From Halomonas sp. 328 (GTDB lineage: Bacteria > Pseudomonadota > Gammaproteobacteria > Pseudomonadales > Halomonadaceae): a DNA stretch of 64,000 bases. The position numbers and the translations under genes were made by a program. Below the pieces are notes generated by a model. It had not been told where the DNA came from, did not search any database, and saw nothing but the letters and a program-made list of their open reading frames with translations. Location: NCBI RefSeq assembly GCF_015645095.1, contig NZ_JADOTW010000016.1:35051-99050 (forward strand). The letters are read 5' to 3'. Shown piece after piece: positions 1-7,355 of the stretch (within the stretch, counting starts at the first letter, position 1; each line of letters begins with the position of its first letter).

Positions 1-296
1 ATCCGTCGCCCCGGGAAGCGGCACATCACCACCAGCCAGGCGGTGCCGGTGCCGATGATCGCCGTGCCCAGGCCCACGCAGAGCACCAGGATCAGGGTAT
101 TGGTCAGGTAGCGGGGCAGCACGGTACTGGCCAGGTGCTGCCAGACGCCCCCGGTGGGCATGAAGACATGGGCCAGTATCGTGAGCACCGGCAGGGCCAC
201 CACCGCGGCGATCAGCAGGGTGAGCAGGGTCCAGGCGCTGACATGGGGCAGGAATCGGCGGCTCGGCGCCGCGGGCTGGCGGGTGGAGTGGTTCAA
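1..296 (-). CDS. Iron(III)-type ABC transporter permease, N-terminal part (partial)
   Basis: Only the first 98 codons are present; the gene runs off the left edge. I chose a TTG start at 296-294 because the minus strand carries CAGGAGG about 5 bases upstream. The translation begins MNHSTRQPAAPSRR and then has a hydrophobic segment (about residues 20-45), an external stretch MPTGGVWQHL, and a second membrane segment ending in CRFPGRR. This layout is typical of the first half of FbpB/AfuB-type ferric iron permeases, where an FPGRR-like motif follows the second helix. The family call is based on this short stretch only, so substrate is uncertain. It is transcribed divergently from tmcA; the roughly 190 bases between them must hold both promoters. 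Confidence 0.6.
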   Translation of the reverse strand, partial: MNHSTRQPAAPSRRFLPHVSAWTLLTLLIAAVVALPVLTILAHVFMPTGGVWQHLASTVLPRYLTNTLILVLCVGLGTAIIGTGTAWLVVMCRFPGRR

Positions 297-484
297 GAGG
301 GCCTCCTGCCGGAGCACGACACGGGGTGAAATGGGAGTGAATGACAGCGGCGAATCATAGCAGTTAGGGTCCGCGTTAGCAGCCATGGCGATGACCCGGC
401 CATCACGCTGGCCTTGCCGGGATGGCCAGCCGCCTCGCCTGCCCCTCTCCACTACCCGTACTGATGAGTCCAGGAGGTTGTCCC

Positions 485-2650
485 TTGTCCATTGCCGAAG
501 AAGTCGCCCCGTTGCTGGCCTGGCGCACCGAGCTGGCGACCCGCCGCTGGCGTGGCCTGGTGTGGCTGGCCGGTGATGCCGAGGCGTGCCGGGCCCGGGC
601 CCTGGCGCTGTGGGACGCCGCCTGGGCCCGGCCGCTGTGGGTCGCCAATCGGGCCCCCGCCGAGCTTGCCGAGCACGGCCTGCCCCCCGGCAAGGCACGT
701 ACCCGCCTGGGCGGCGAACACGACCTGGTGGTGATCGACGCCCAGGGCGAGGGGGAAGGCTTCGACCCGGAGGCCTTCGGCGCCCTGGCCGGGACCCTGC
801 GTGCCGGTGGCCTGCTGGTGCTGCTGACTCCCGCCGACTGGGGCCGGCAGCCGGATGCCGACTATCGGCGCCTGGCGGAGCACCCCTACCGTCCCCGGCA
901 GCTCAGTGCCCGCTACCTGGCGCGCCTGGCGAGGCGGTTGGCGGATGCCCCGGAGGTCCTGAGCTGGCGTCCGGGGCGCCCGCCCGAGGCGCCGTCACTG
1001 GGCGAGGCCGCCGCCTCGCCCCCCAGTGCCGATCCCGATTGCCTGACCGAGGATCAGGCCGAGGCGGTGGCACGATTGGTCAGGCTGCGGCGCCGGCGCC
1101 CCCTGGTGCTGACCGCCGACCGGGGGCGCGGCAAGAGTGCCGCCCTGGGCATCGCCTGTGCCCGTTGGCTGGCCACCGGCGAGCCGAGAATCTGGCTGAC
1201 CGCCCCCCGCCCCGGGGCCCTGGAAGCCCTCTTCGAGCGGCTGGCGGCACTCTGTCCCGAGGGGCGGCGTCAGGGCAACGACTTCCTGCTCGGCGACACC
1301 GCTCAGGCGGTGACCTTCCTGGCCCCGGATGCGCTGATGGCGGCCCTGGAGGCGGGCGAGATCGGAGGCGATGGGGCTCTGCTGCTGGTCGACGAGGCGG
1401 CGGCCATCCCCGCGCCCCTGCTGGGGCGCTGGCTGGCACACTTTCCACGTATCGTCTTCGCCACCACGGTGCACGGCTACGAGGGCTCGGGACGCGGCTT
1501 CGCGCTGCGCTTTCGCGAGCGCCTCGAACGCCAGGCCCCGCAATGGCAGGGAGTGAGCCTGAGGACCCCGGTGCGCTGGGCCCCGGGCGACCCCCTGGAG
1601 GCGTTGACCGATCGCCTGCTGCTGCTGGATGCCGAGCCCCCGGGGCCGCCGGCAGAGCTGCCGCCGGCCCCGGCCCTGAGCCGGCGACGCTTGCGGCGTG
1701 CCGAGCTGGCCAATGATGAACCCCGGCTGCGGGCCCTCTTCGGCCTGCTGGTGCAGGCCCATTACCGCACTCAGCCCAGCGACCTGCGTCAACTGCTCGA
1801 TGGCCCCGGCGTGCATGTCACCAGCCTGGAGGCCGGCGACACCCCCCTGGGGGTGACGCTCTGCGTGGAGGAGGGGGGCTTTGGCGCCGAGCTGGCGGAG
1901 CAGGTGGCGCGGGGCGAGCGCCGGCCACGGGGACACCTGCTGGCCCAGTCCCTGGCCGCTCATGCCGGTTCCCGGGCGGCACTGCGCGCCCGGCTGCGTC
2001 GGGTGATGCGTATCGCCGTGCATGGGGAGTGCCGCCGTCGGGGGCTGGGCGAGGCACTCCTGACCGCCGAGCTGGAGCAGGCCCGACACGATGGCATCGA
2101 CCTGCTGGGGGCCAGCTTCGGCGCCGAGCCGGGCCTGCTGGCGTTCTGGCGTGCCGCGGGTTTCCGTACGGTGCGCCTGGGGCTGACCCGGGAGGCGTCC
2201 AGTGGCGAGCATGCGGTGATGGTGGTGCGTCCTGCCAGCCTGGCCGGTGAGTCCCTGGCCGCGGACCTGGGCCGGGCCTTCCAGGCCCTGCTGCCCAGCC
2301 TGCTGGCCTTCGAACTCAGGGCCCTGGAGCCCGAACTGGCCCTGGCCCTGCTGGCGGAGGGCGCGGCGCCGCCCCTGACCCCGGCCCAGCGCCGTGATTT
2401 CGACGACGTGGCCTTCGCCAAGCGCGCCCCGGCCCTGGCCCGCCCCGCCCTCCAGGCCGCCCTGCGTCGCGCGCTGCATCGCGGCGCCCCCCAGGACGAT
2501 CATGCCTGGCTGCTGGTGGCCGCGCTCTTCCAGGGCCGCGACGGCGCCTGGCTGGCCCGGACCCTGGCGCTCAGCGGCCGGCGCGAGCTGGAGTCGCGGC
2601 TGCGCCAGGCCTTGGCGGCGCTGGGGCCCTTTCTGGACGATCCGGACTAA
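485..2650 (+). CDS. tmcA: tRNA(Met) cytidine acetyltransferase TmcA
   Basis: TmcA makes N4-acetylcytidine at the wobble base of elongator tRNA-Met using acetyl-CoA and ATP. The protein (721 aa) has the expected order: an N-terminal domain, a RecD-like ATPase with a Walker A loop ADRGRGKSAALG near residue 210 and a Walker B LLVDEAAAIP near residue 300, a GNAT acetyltransferase core RIAVHGECRRRGLGEALL near residues 505-525, and a C-terminal tRNA-binding tail. Start: the frame is open from an ATG at 422, but a TTG at 485 sits 7 bases after AGGAGG (472-477) and gives an N-terminus aligned with known TmcA proteins, so I prefer it. The gene appears monocistronic. Confidence 0.93.
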   Translation: MSIAEEVAPLLAWRTELATRRWRGLVWLAGDAEACRARALALWDAAWARPLWVANRAPAELAEHGLPPGKARTRLGGEHDLVVIDAQGEGEGFDPEAFGALAGTLRAGGLLVLLTPADWGRQPDADYRRLAEHPYRPRQLSARYLARLARRLADAPEVLSWRPGRPPEAPSLGEAAASPPSADPDCLTEDQAEAVARLVRLRRRRPLVLTADRGRGKSAALGIACARWLATGEPRIWLTAPRPGALEALFERLAALCPEGRRQGNDFLLGDTAQAVTFLAPDALMAALEAGEIGGDGALLLVDEAAAIPAPLLGRWLAHFPRIVFATTVHGYEGSGRGFALRFRERLERQAPQWQGVSLRTPVRWAPGDPLEALTDRLLLLDAEPPGPPAELPPAPALSRRRLRRAELANDEPRLRALFGLLVQAHYRTQPSDLRQLLDGPGVHVTSLEAGDTPLGVTLCVEEGGFGAELAEQVARGERRPRGHLLAQSLAAHAGSRAALRARLRRVMRIAVHGECRRRGLGEALLTAELEQARHDGIDLLGASFGAEPGLLAFWRAAGFRTVRLGLTREASSGEHAVMVVRPASLAGESLAADLGRAFQALLPSLLAFELRALEPELALALLAEGAAPPLTPAQRRDFDDVAFAKRAPALARPALQAALRRALHRGAPQDDHAWLLVAALFQGRDGAWLARTLALSGRRELESRLRQALAALGPFLDDPD

Positions 2651-3003
2651 ACCGCCTCCAGGGCGTCGGGAATCGGGACGCCATGCATCGGGCGGGTGCC
2701 TGGTGTCGGGTGGCGGAGCCAGGCTCGCGATCCCGGGAACGAAACCCTGGCGCTGCGCTTGCCGCCTGCGCGTCGGGGGACAACATAATCCCTCACGAGT
2801 CCCCCTCGCTCGCCATCCCTGGCGAGCGACGCGCGCGGCGGCGCTGGCTGCCAGCGTTCCCGGTAATACTCGCTCGCCTCGGCCCCGCCACCCTTGGCTA
2901 CCGCTATCCGCTGCCGTCGCCGTCCTTGCCGGAGCGGCAAACGACTTTTCCTGGTCGCGGCCTGCCGGTAAGGTAGCCCGGTTATCGACCGAACAGAGCC
3001 GCT
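2651..3003. other. Structured non-coding gap between tmcA and pepD
   Basis: No convincing gene is seen in these 353 bases. They hold several hairpins: GGCGTC/GACGCC (2662-2682, possibly the tmcA end), a perfect 9-bp stem TCGCTCGCC/GGCGAGCGA (2806-2829) with a 6-base loop, and CGCTGG/CCAGCG (2842-2856). The minus strand has a 122-codon open frame (2647-3015), but it is Arg/Pro-rich, lacks a clear ribosome site and overlaps the pepD start, so it was not called. The dense hairpins suggest a dispersed repeat. The pepD promoter must lie at the right end. Confidence 0.4.
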
Positions 3004-4464
3004 ATGAACGCACATCTCGAACAGCTCGAGCCGCGCCTGCTATGGCGCCATTTCCGCACCCTGTGCAATACCCCGCGCCCCTCCGGCCACGAGGCGGCCC
3101 TGGTGGCGACCCTCGAGGCCTGGGCCGAGGCCCGGGGCCTGGCCCATGACCGCGATGCCTACGGCAACCTGCGGATCCGCAAACCGGCCACTCCCGGCCA
3201 CGAGGCGGCTCCCGGGGTGATCCTCCAGGGCCACCTGGACATGGTCGCCCAGGCCAACGCCGATCACCCCCACGACTTCACCCGCGACCCCATCGACACC
3301 TATGTGGACGAGGGCTGGCTGCATGCCCGCCACACCACCCTGGGCGCCGACAATGGCCTGGGGGTGGCCGCGGCCCTGGCGATTCTCGAAGACGAGACCC
3401 TGGTGCATGGTCCCCTGGAGGCGCTCTTCACCCTGGAGGAGGAGTCCTCCATGGGCGGCGCCCTCAACCTGGCCGAGGAGTGGCTGGAGGGTCGCCTGCT
3501 GCTCAACCTGGACTCCGAGGATCGTGGCCAGGTCTATGTGGGGTGCGCCGGCGGTGCCGACGTGGTGGTGGAGGCGCAGCTGCCCACCAGCCCCCTGGCC
3601 GAGGAGGAGCGTCCCTACCGGCTGGCCCTGACCGGCCTGGTGGGCGGTCACTCCGGCATCGATATCCACAAGGGGCGCGGTAACGCCAACCGCTTGCTGA
3701 TGCGGGTGCTGCGTACCCTGGCGCCCTGCGAGGTGCGGCTCATCGACTACCAGGGCGGTACCTTGCGCAATGCCCTGCCCCGGGAGGCCTTCGCCACCCT
3801 GGCCCTGCCGGAGGACGAAGTGGTGTCGGCCCAGGCCAGGCTCGAGGCCCTGGAGACGGAGCTTCGCGCCGAGCTCAAGGGCGTCGATGAGGGGGTGTGT
3901 CTGGCCCTGAGCCCCTGGAAGGGGGAGGCCGGGGAGGCCCTGACCCCCACCGCCAGCCATCTGCTGGTGGACGCCCTCCACGCCGCTCCCTGTGGGGTCG
4001 AGCGGATGAGTGCCGAGCTGCCCGGGGTGGTGGAGACGTCCAATAACCTGGGCGTGGTGACCCTGGCCGCGGGACGCTTCCATCTTTGCGCCCTGGTCCG
4101 CTCCCTGCGCGATAGCGCCACTCGGGACCTGGCGGACCGCTTCCGGGCCCTCTTCGGGTTGATCGGCGCCCGCACCCGGGTGGAGAACGCCTATCCCGGC
4201 TGGACCCCCGACCCCGACAGCCGGCTGCTGGCGCGTTTTCGCGACCTGCATCAACGGCGCCTGGGCCGTGACCCGGAGGTCAAGGTGATCCATGCGGGGT
4301 TGGAGTGCGGCATCCTGGGAGGCAAGTACCCGGCGCTGGAGATGATCTCCTTCGGGCCGCTGATTCGTGGCGCGCATTCGCCGGATGAGCGCGTCGAGCT
4401 GGACTCCGTCGAGGAGTTCTGGGGCCTGCTGCGAGCGCTGGTCGAGGAGCTGGCCGAAGGCTGA
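3004..4464 (+). CDS. pepD: Cytosolic non-specific dipeptidase / aminoacyl-histidine dipeptidase PepD
   Basis: A 486-aa M20C-family metallopeptidase that hydrolyses dipeptides including Xaa-His in the cytoplasm. Metal and catalytic motifs are intact: GHLDMV with His77 and Asp79, GADNG with the bridging Asp116, LEEESSMGG with Glu145-147, a NLDSED motif, the lid-domain motif GGHSGIDIHKGRGNA, and the C-terminal GAHSPDER that supplies a late His ligand. Length matches the family (about 485 aa). The ATG at 3004 is the first sensible start, although the ribosome site is weak. It ends just before a strong bidirectional hairpin shared with convergent dps. Confidence 0.95.
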   Translation: MNAHLEQLEPRLLWRHFRTLCNTPRPSGHEAALVATLEAWAEARGLAHDRDAYGNLRIRKPATPGHEAAPGVILQGHLDMVAQANADHPHDFTRDPIDTYVDEGWLHARHTTLGADNGLGVAAALAILEDETLVHGPLEALFTLEEESSMGGALNLAEEWLEGRLLLNLDSEDRGQVYVGCAGGADVVVEAQLPTSPLAEEERPYRLALTGLVGGHSGIDIHKGRGNANRLLMRVLRTLAPCEVRLIDYQGGTLRNALPREAFATLALPEDEVVSAQARLEALETELRAELKGVDEGVCLALSPWKGEAGEALTPTASHLLVDALHAAPCGVERMSAELPGVVETSNNLGVVTLAAGRFHLCALVRSLRDSATRDLADRFRALFGLIGARTRVENAYPGWTPDPDSRLLARFRDLHQRRLGRDPEVKVIHAGLECGILGGKYPALEMISFGPLIRGAHSPDERVELDSVEEFWGLLRALVEELAEG

Positions 4465-4497
4465 GTCACCCGCCCACCGCTGGAGTGCCCCTAACGC

Positions 4498-4526
4498 AGA
4501 ACGCCGCCCGAAATGGGCGGCGTTCT
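4498..4526. terminator. Bidirectional hairpin terminator between pepD and dps
   Basis: A perfect 12-bp stem AGAACGCCGCCC / GGGCGGCGTTCT with loop GAAAT lies between two convergent genes. There is no long T tract on either side, so it may act partly as a 3' end stabiliser. Confidence 0.7.
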
Positions 4527-4557
4527 GGTGGGCGGGTCTCGTGGAGTGGCGTCCGGC

Positions 4558-5031
4558 TTAGCCCAGGTAGGCGTTAAGCATCCAGACGGTCTTCTCCTGT
4601 TCACGGATATAGTCGCCGGCCTGGGCGGCGGTACCCTCGTCATCGGCGTCCGAGGCCAGGGAGAGGATCTCCCGCTGCAGCTCGATCAGGGTCTGGTAGC
4701 CCTTGAGGACGCCGCGCACGCAGGCCTCGCCGTCATGCACGTTCTTCTCCTCGGCGATGCGCGACAGCTGGGTGTAGTCGCTGTAGGCGTGCACCGGCTG
4801 ATGGCCCAGGGTCAGGATGCGCTCGGCGACCTCGTCCACCTTGGTCAGCAGATCGGTATAGAACTCCTCGAACTTGGTGTGGAGCTCGAAGAACTGCGGG
4901 CCCTTGACGTTCCAGTGGTAGCCGCGCACGTTCATGTAGAAGATCTGGTAGTTGGCCAGCAGCTCGTTGAGCTTCTCGGCGAGCTGGCTGGCGCTGGATT
5001 CGTGCAGACCGATGGCGTTGATATCGGACAT
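4558..5031 (-). CDS. dps: Dps-family DNA-binding/ferritin-like protein
   Basis: Dps forms a 12-mer that oxidises and stores iron with hydrogen peroxide and protects DNA. The 157-aa protein carries the ferroxidase-site pattern: His39 in GYHWNVKG, then His51, Asp66 and Glu70 in KVDEVAERI. The start ATG is preceded by AAGGAGG. The N-terminus is short and lacks a lysine-rich tail, so nucleoid binding may be weak. A strong palindrome about 62-83 bases upstream of the start suggests iron- or peroxide-responsive control. It is transcribed alone, convergent with pepD. Confidence 0.93.
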   Translation of the reverse strand: MSDINAIGLHESSASQLAEKLNELLANYQIFYMNVRGYHWNVKGPQFFELHTKFEEFYTDLLTKVDEVAERILTLGHQPVHAYSDYTQLSRIAEEKNVHDGEACVRGVLKGYQTLIELQREILSLASDADDEGTAAQAGDYIREQEKTVWMLNAYLG

Positions 5032-5092
5032 CTGGGATGCCTCCTTGATCCTTGGGTGAATGCTGAGTCCAGTCTAGGCCCCGAGGCGGGAC

Positions 5093-5114
5093 ATGATAAG
5101 ACGATTCTTATCAT
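5093..5114. promoter_or_regulatory. Palindromic operator candidate in the dps promoter (Fur- or OxyR-like)
   Basis: ATGATAAGA and TCTTATCAT form perfect 9-base arms around CGAT. Read as hexamers it is GATAAG-ACGATT-CTTATC, close to the Fur hexamer array; OxyR is the alternative given the downstream dps gene. Which protein binds cannot be settled from sequence. Confidence 0.55.
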
Positions 5115-5202
5115 AGCCCCCATAGTCGGCCTTAATCATGATCCGGCGCAAGGCGCAGGGCCACCGCACCAGGCGCTCGGCACGATCCGTTGGCGGTTCG
5201 CC

Positions 5203-6345
5203 TCAGGTATCGGGGCGCCAGGCGTGCATCAGGCGCACCAGGCTCTCGGCGCGATCCGCCAGCAGCTCGGCGCAGCGGGTCAGGGCACTGTCCAGGTCCA
5301 TGGGGCCATCGGCCAGGGCGAAGGCGGTGGTGATGCCTTCGTCATGGGCGGCTTGCCACTGGGGCCCCAGGCGCCCGGCCAGCACCACGCAGGGAATCCC
5401 GGCGGCACGGGCGCGACGGGCGATGCCCACCGGGGTCTTGCCGGCCAGGCTCTGGCCATCGAGCTGTCCCTCGCCGGTGATCACCAGGTCGCTGCCTGTC
5501 AGCAGGGCATCAAAACCGACCTGGTCCATCACCAGCTCGATGCCGGGGCGCAGCTCGGCGCCCAGGAAGGCCCGGGCGGCGAAGCCCATGCCGCCGGCGG
5601 CGCCGGCCCCGGCCAGGTCGCGATGGTCCTCGCCGAGGGTCGCGGCGACCCGCTCGGCGAAGTGGGCCAGGGCGGCGTCCAGGCGAGCCACCTGGGCCTC
5701 GTCGGCGCCCTTCTGGGGGCCGAAGATGGCGCTGGCGCCGCGTTCGCCCAGCAAGGGGTTATCCACGTCCACGGCGGCCTGGACCCTGAGGCCGGCCAGG
5801 CGTGGGTCCAGGCCGTCGAGGTCGAGACGATCCAGCTCGGCCAGGGCCGCCCCGCCGGGGGGCAGCTCGCGCCCCTGGGCGTCCAGCAGGCGGGCGCCCA
5901 GAGCCTGAAGCATCCCGGCACCGGCATCATTGGTGGCGCTGCCGCCCAGGGTCAGCAGCAGGTGTTGGGCACCGGCCTCCAGGGCCTCGCGAATCAGCTC
6001 GCCGGTGCCGAAGGTGGAAGCGCTCAGGGCATCGCGCTCATCGCGGCTCAGCGCCTCCAGGCCACTGGCCTGGGCCAGTTCGACGAAGGCGGTCCCCGAC
6101 TCCGCCAGCCAGCCCCAGGCCGCCTCGATGGGGCGCCCCAGGGCGTCGGATACCCGGGCCAGGCGGCGCTCGGCCCCGGTGGCGGCGAGCAGGGCGTCCA
6201 GGGTCCCCTCGCCGCCATCGCCCATGGGGCAGAGTACGCTGCTGGCCTCGGGCAAGGCTCGGCGGATACCCTGGGCGATGGCCGTCGCGGCGTCGCTGGC
6301 CGCCAAGGCGTCCTTGTAGCTGTCGGGGGCGATCAGAATCTTCAT
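5203..6345 (-). CDS. glxK: Glycerate 2-kinase (GarK/GlxK family)
   Basis: Phosphorylates D-glycerate to 2-phosphoglycerate, the exit step of glycolate/glyoxylate and tartronate metabolism. The 380-aa protein begins MKILIAPDSYKDALAA, the hallmark N-terminus of this family. It has GDGGEGT near residue 45, a glycine-rich loop LGGSATNDAGAGMLQALG and ITGEGQLDGQS near the C-terminus. The frame is open 22 codons further upstream, but the ATG at 6345 has GGAG 6 bases away and starts at the conserved MKI. No glyoxylate-pathway genes adjoin it, so the pathway context is not shown here. It is divergent from the following lipoprotein gene. Confidence 0.9.
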   Translation of the reverse strand: MKILIAPDSYKDALAASDAATAIAQGIRRALPEASSVLCPMGDGGEGTLDALLAATGAERRLARVSDALGRPIEAAWGWLAESGTAFVELAQASGLEALSRDERDALSASTFGTGELIREALEAGAQHLLLTLGGSATNDAGAGMLQALGARLLDAQGRELPPGGAALAELDRLDLDGLDPRLAGLRVQAAVDVDNPLLGERGASAIFGPQKGADEAQVARLDAALAHFAERVAATLGEDHRDLAGAGAAGGMGFAARAFLGAELRPGIELVMDQVGFDALLTGSDLVITGEGQLDGQSLAGKTPVGIARRARAAGIPCVVLAGRLGPQWQAAHDEGITTAFALADGPMDLDSALTRCAELLADRAESLVRLMHAWRPDT

Positions 6346-6435
6346 GGAGAGCTCCGAGGCTGCGAGAAAGCGGGGTATCCTGAACTTACGCGCCCTCGGG
6401 CGCCGCGGCAACGTCGACGCCCGCTAGGAGGACAA

Positions 6436-6954
6436 ATGCGCATTATCTGGCTTTTTGGCTTGGCCCTGCTGGCCGGCTGTGCCACCGCCCCCGGCAGTCT
6501 GCCGCCGGCCACGCCGCCGGCGGCGGCCTGCCAGTGGCAGTGGCCCGACGCCGAGCGTGGCGAGCGCCTGGCGCGGGTGGCCGAGGCCCTGGAGGCCCAG
6601 GGCTTCACCCTGAGGGATACCGATATGGCCCTGGGGCTGATCAGCGCCGAGCGCAGCGAGCGTATCGGGTACTATGCCGACCCCTATGATCGCCCTGTCG
6701 GCGGTTTCAGCGGTATCGGCTTCGGGATCGGCGTGGGCATCGGCCGTGGCACCGTGATCGGCTATCGCCAGCCGGTGCTGCGTGAGGCGCTGCGCGGCGA
6801 ACGGGTCGCCCTGGTGGCCTCTCCCGACGGCTGGGTTCGGGTGACCCGGGAGCGCTGGCAGCAGGAGGCCGGCGGCCCCAGCCGGCGCCTGGTCCTGGGT
6901 GACGAGGCGAGCTTCTGCGATGCCCTGCGCCGCGCCGGCGAGGAGGCACCATGA
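6436..6954 (+). CDS. Lipoprotein of unknown function, first of a pair
   Basis: A 172-aa protein with a short signal peptide and lipobox LLAGC (Cys15), so it should be lipidated and envelope-anchored. After a Pro/Ala-rich linker comes a domain with RVAEALEAQGFTLRDTDMA, then a glycine-rich stretch (about residues 92-110) that could insert in or line a membrane. The ribosome site is TAGGAGGA. It overlaps the next lipoprotein gene by ATGA. The second protein has a resembling core segment (VLVAQGYVIRHGDAELRRLEAER), so the two look like diverged tandem paralogs. I do not recognise the family. Being first in a tightly coupled string with dctB and dctD suggests an envelope role tied to that sensor, but this is inference. 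Confidence 0.7.
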   Translation: MRIIWLFGLALLAGCATAPGSLPPATPPAAACQWQWPDAERGERLARVAEALEAQGFTLRDTDMALGLISAERSERIGYYADPYDRPVGGFSGIGFGIGVGIGRGTVIGYRQPVLREALRGERVALVASPDGWVRVTRERWQQEAGGPSRRLVLGDEASFCDALRRAGEEAP

Positions 6955-7355
6955 GGAGACGAGGCGTGATCCGGCGACTCGGGGGGCTGTGCCTGCTGCT
7001 CTGGCTGAGCGGCTGCGTGACGACCCCGCCCGGCCCCGAGTCGCGGGAACTGACCCTGGCGGCGGAGGCCGACCGGGTCCTGCATGCCGGCCTGGCGGTG
7101 CTGGTGGCGCAGGGCTATGTGATCCGCCACGGTGACGCCGAGCTGCGCCGCCTGGAGGCGGAGCGGGGCGATTGGCCCGGTTATCGGCTGCGGCTGACGG
7201 TGACTGAGGCCGGAACTGAGGCCGGAACCGATATCGAGAGGGAGGCGGCGAGCCGGATCACCCTGCTGGGCTGGCGCGGCGGTCGCCCCCTGGCACCGCT
7301 GGCGCTGGATCCGCTGCTGGTGGCCATCCAGGCCGAGCTGGGCCTGCTCCCATGA
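6951..7355 (+). CDS. Lipoprotein of unknown function, second of a pair
   Basis: A 134-aa predicted lipoprotein with lipobox LSGC near residue 22. It overlaps the preceding lipoprotein by ATGA and the following dctB by ATGA, so translation of all three is probably coupled. The N-terminal half resembles the preceding gene product (a helix-like segment ending in LEAER against ISAER). A small direct repeat in the DNA encodes TEAGTEAGT near residue 85. Function unknown. Confidence 0.68.
   Translation: MRRRGVIRRLGGLCLLLWLSGCVTTPPGPESRELTLAAEADRVLHAGLAVLVAQGYVIRHGDAELRRLEAERGDWPGYRLRLTVTEAGTEAGTDIEREAASRITLLGWRGGRPLAPLALDPLLVAIQAELGLLP

Noticed and set aside
2647..3015. A 122-codon minus-strand frame in the tmcA-pepD gap
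   Set aside because: Arg/Pro-rich, no ribosome site, overlaps the pepD start, and lies over hairpin-rich DNA.
4513..6435. Long plus-strand extension upstream of the first lipoprotein
   Set aside because: It is the complement of dps and glycerate kinase; the real start at 6436 has TAGGAGGA and begins a clear lipoprotein signal peptide.
7190..7240. Short direct repeat encoding TEAGTEAGT
   Set aside because: Only two units inside a coding gene; most likely slippage, not a functional repeat array.
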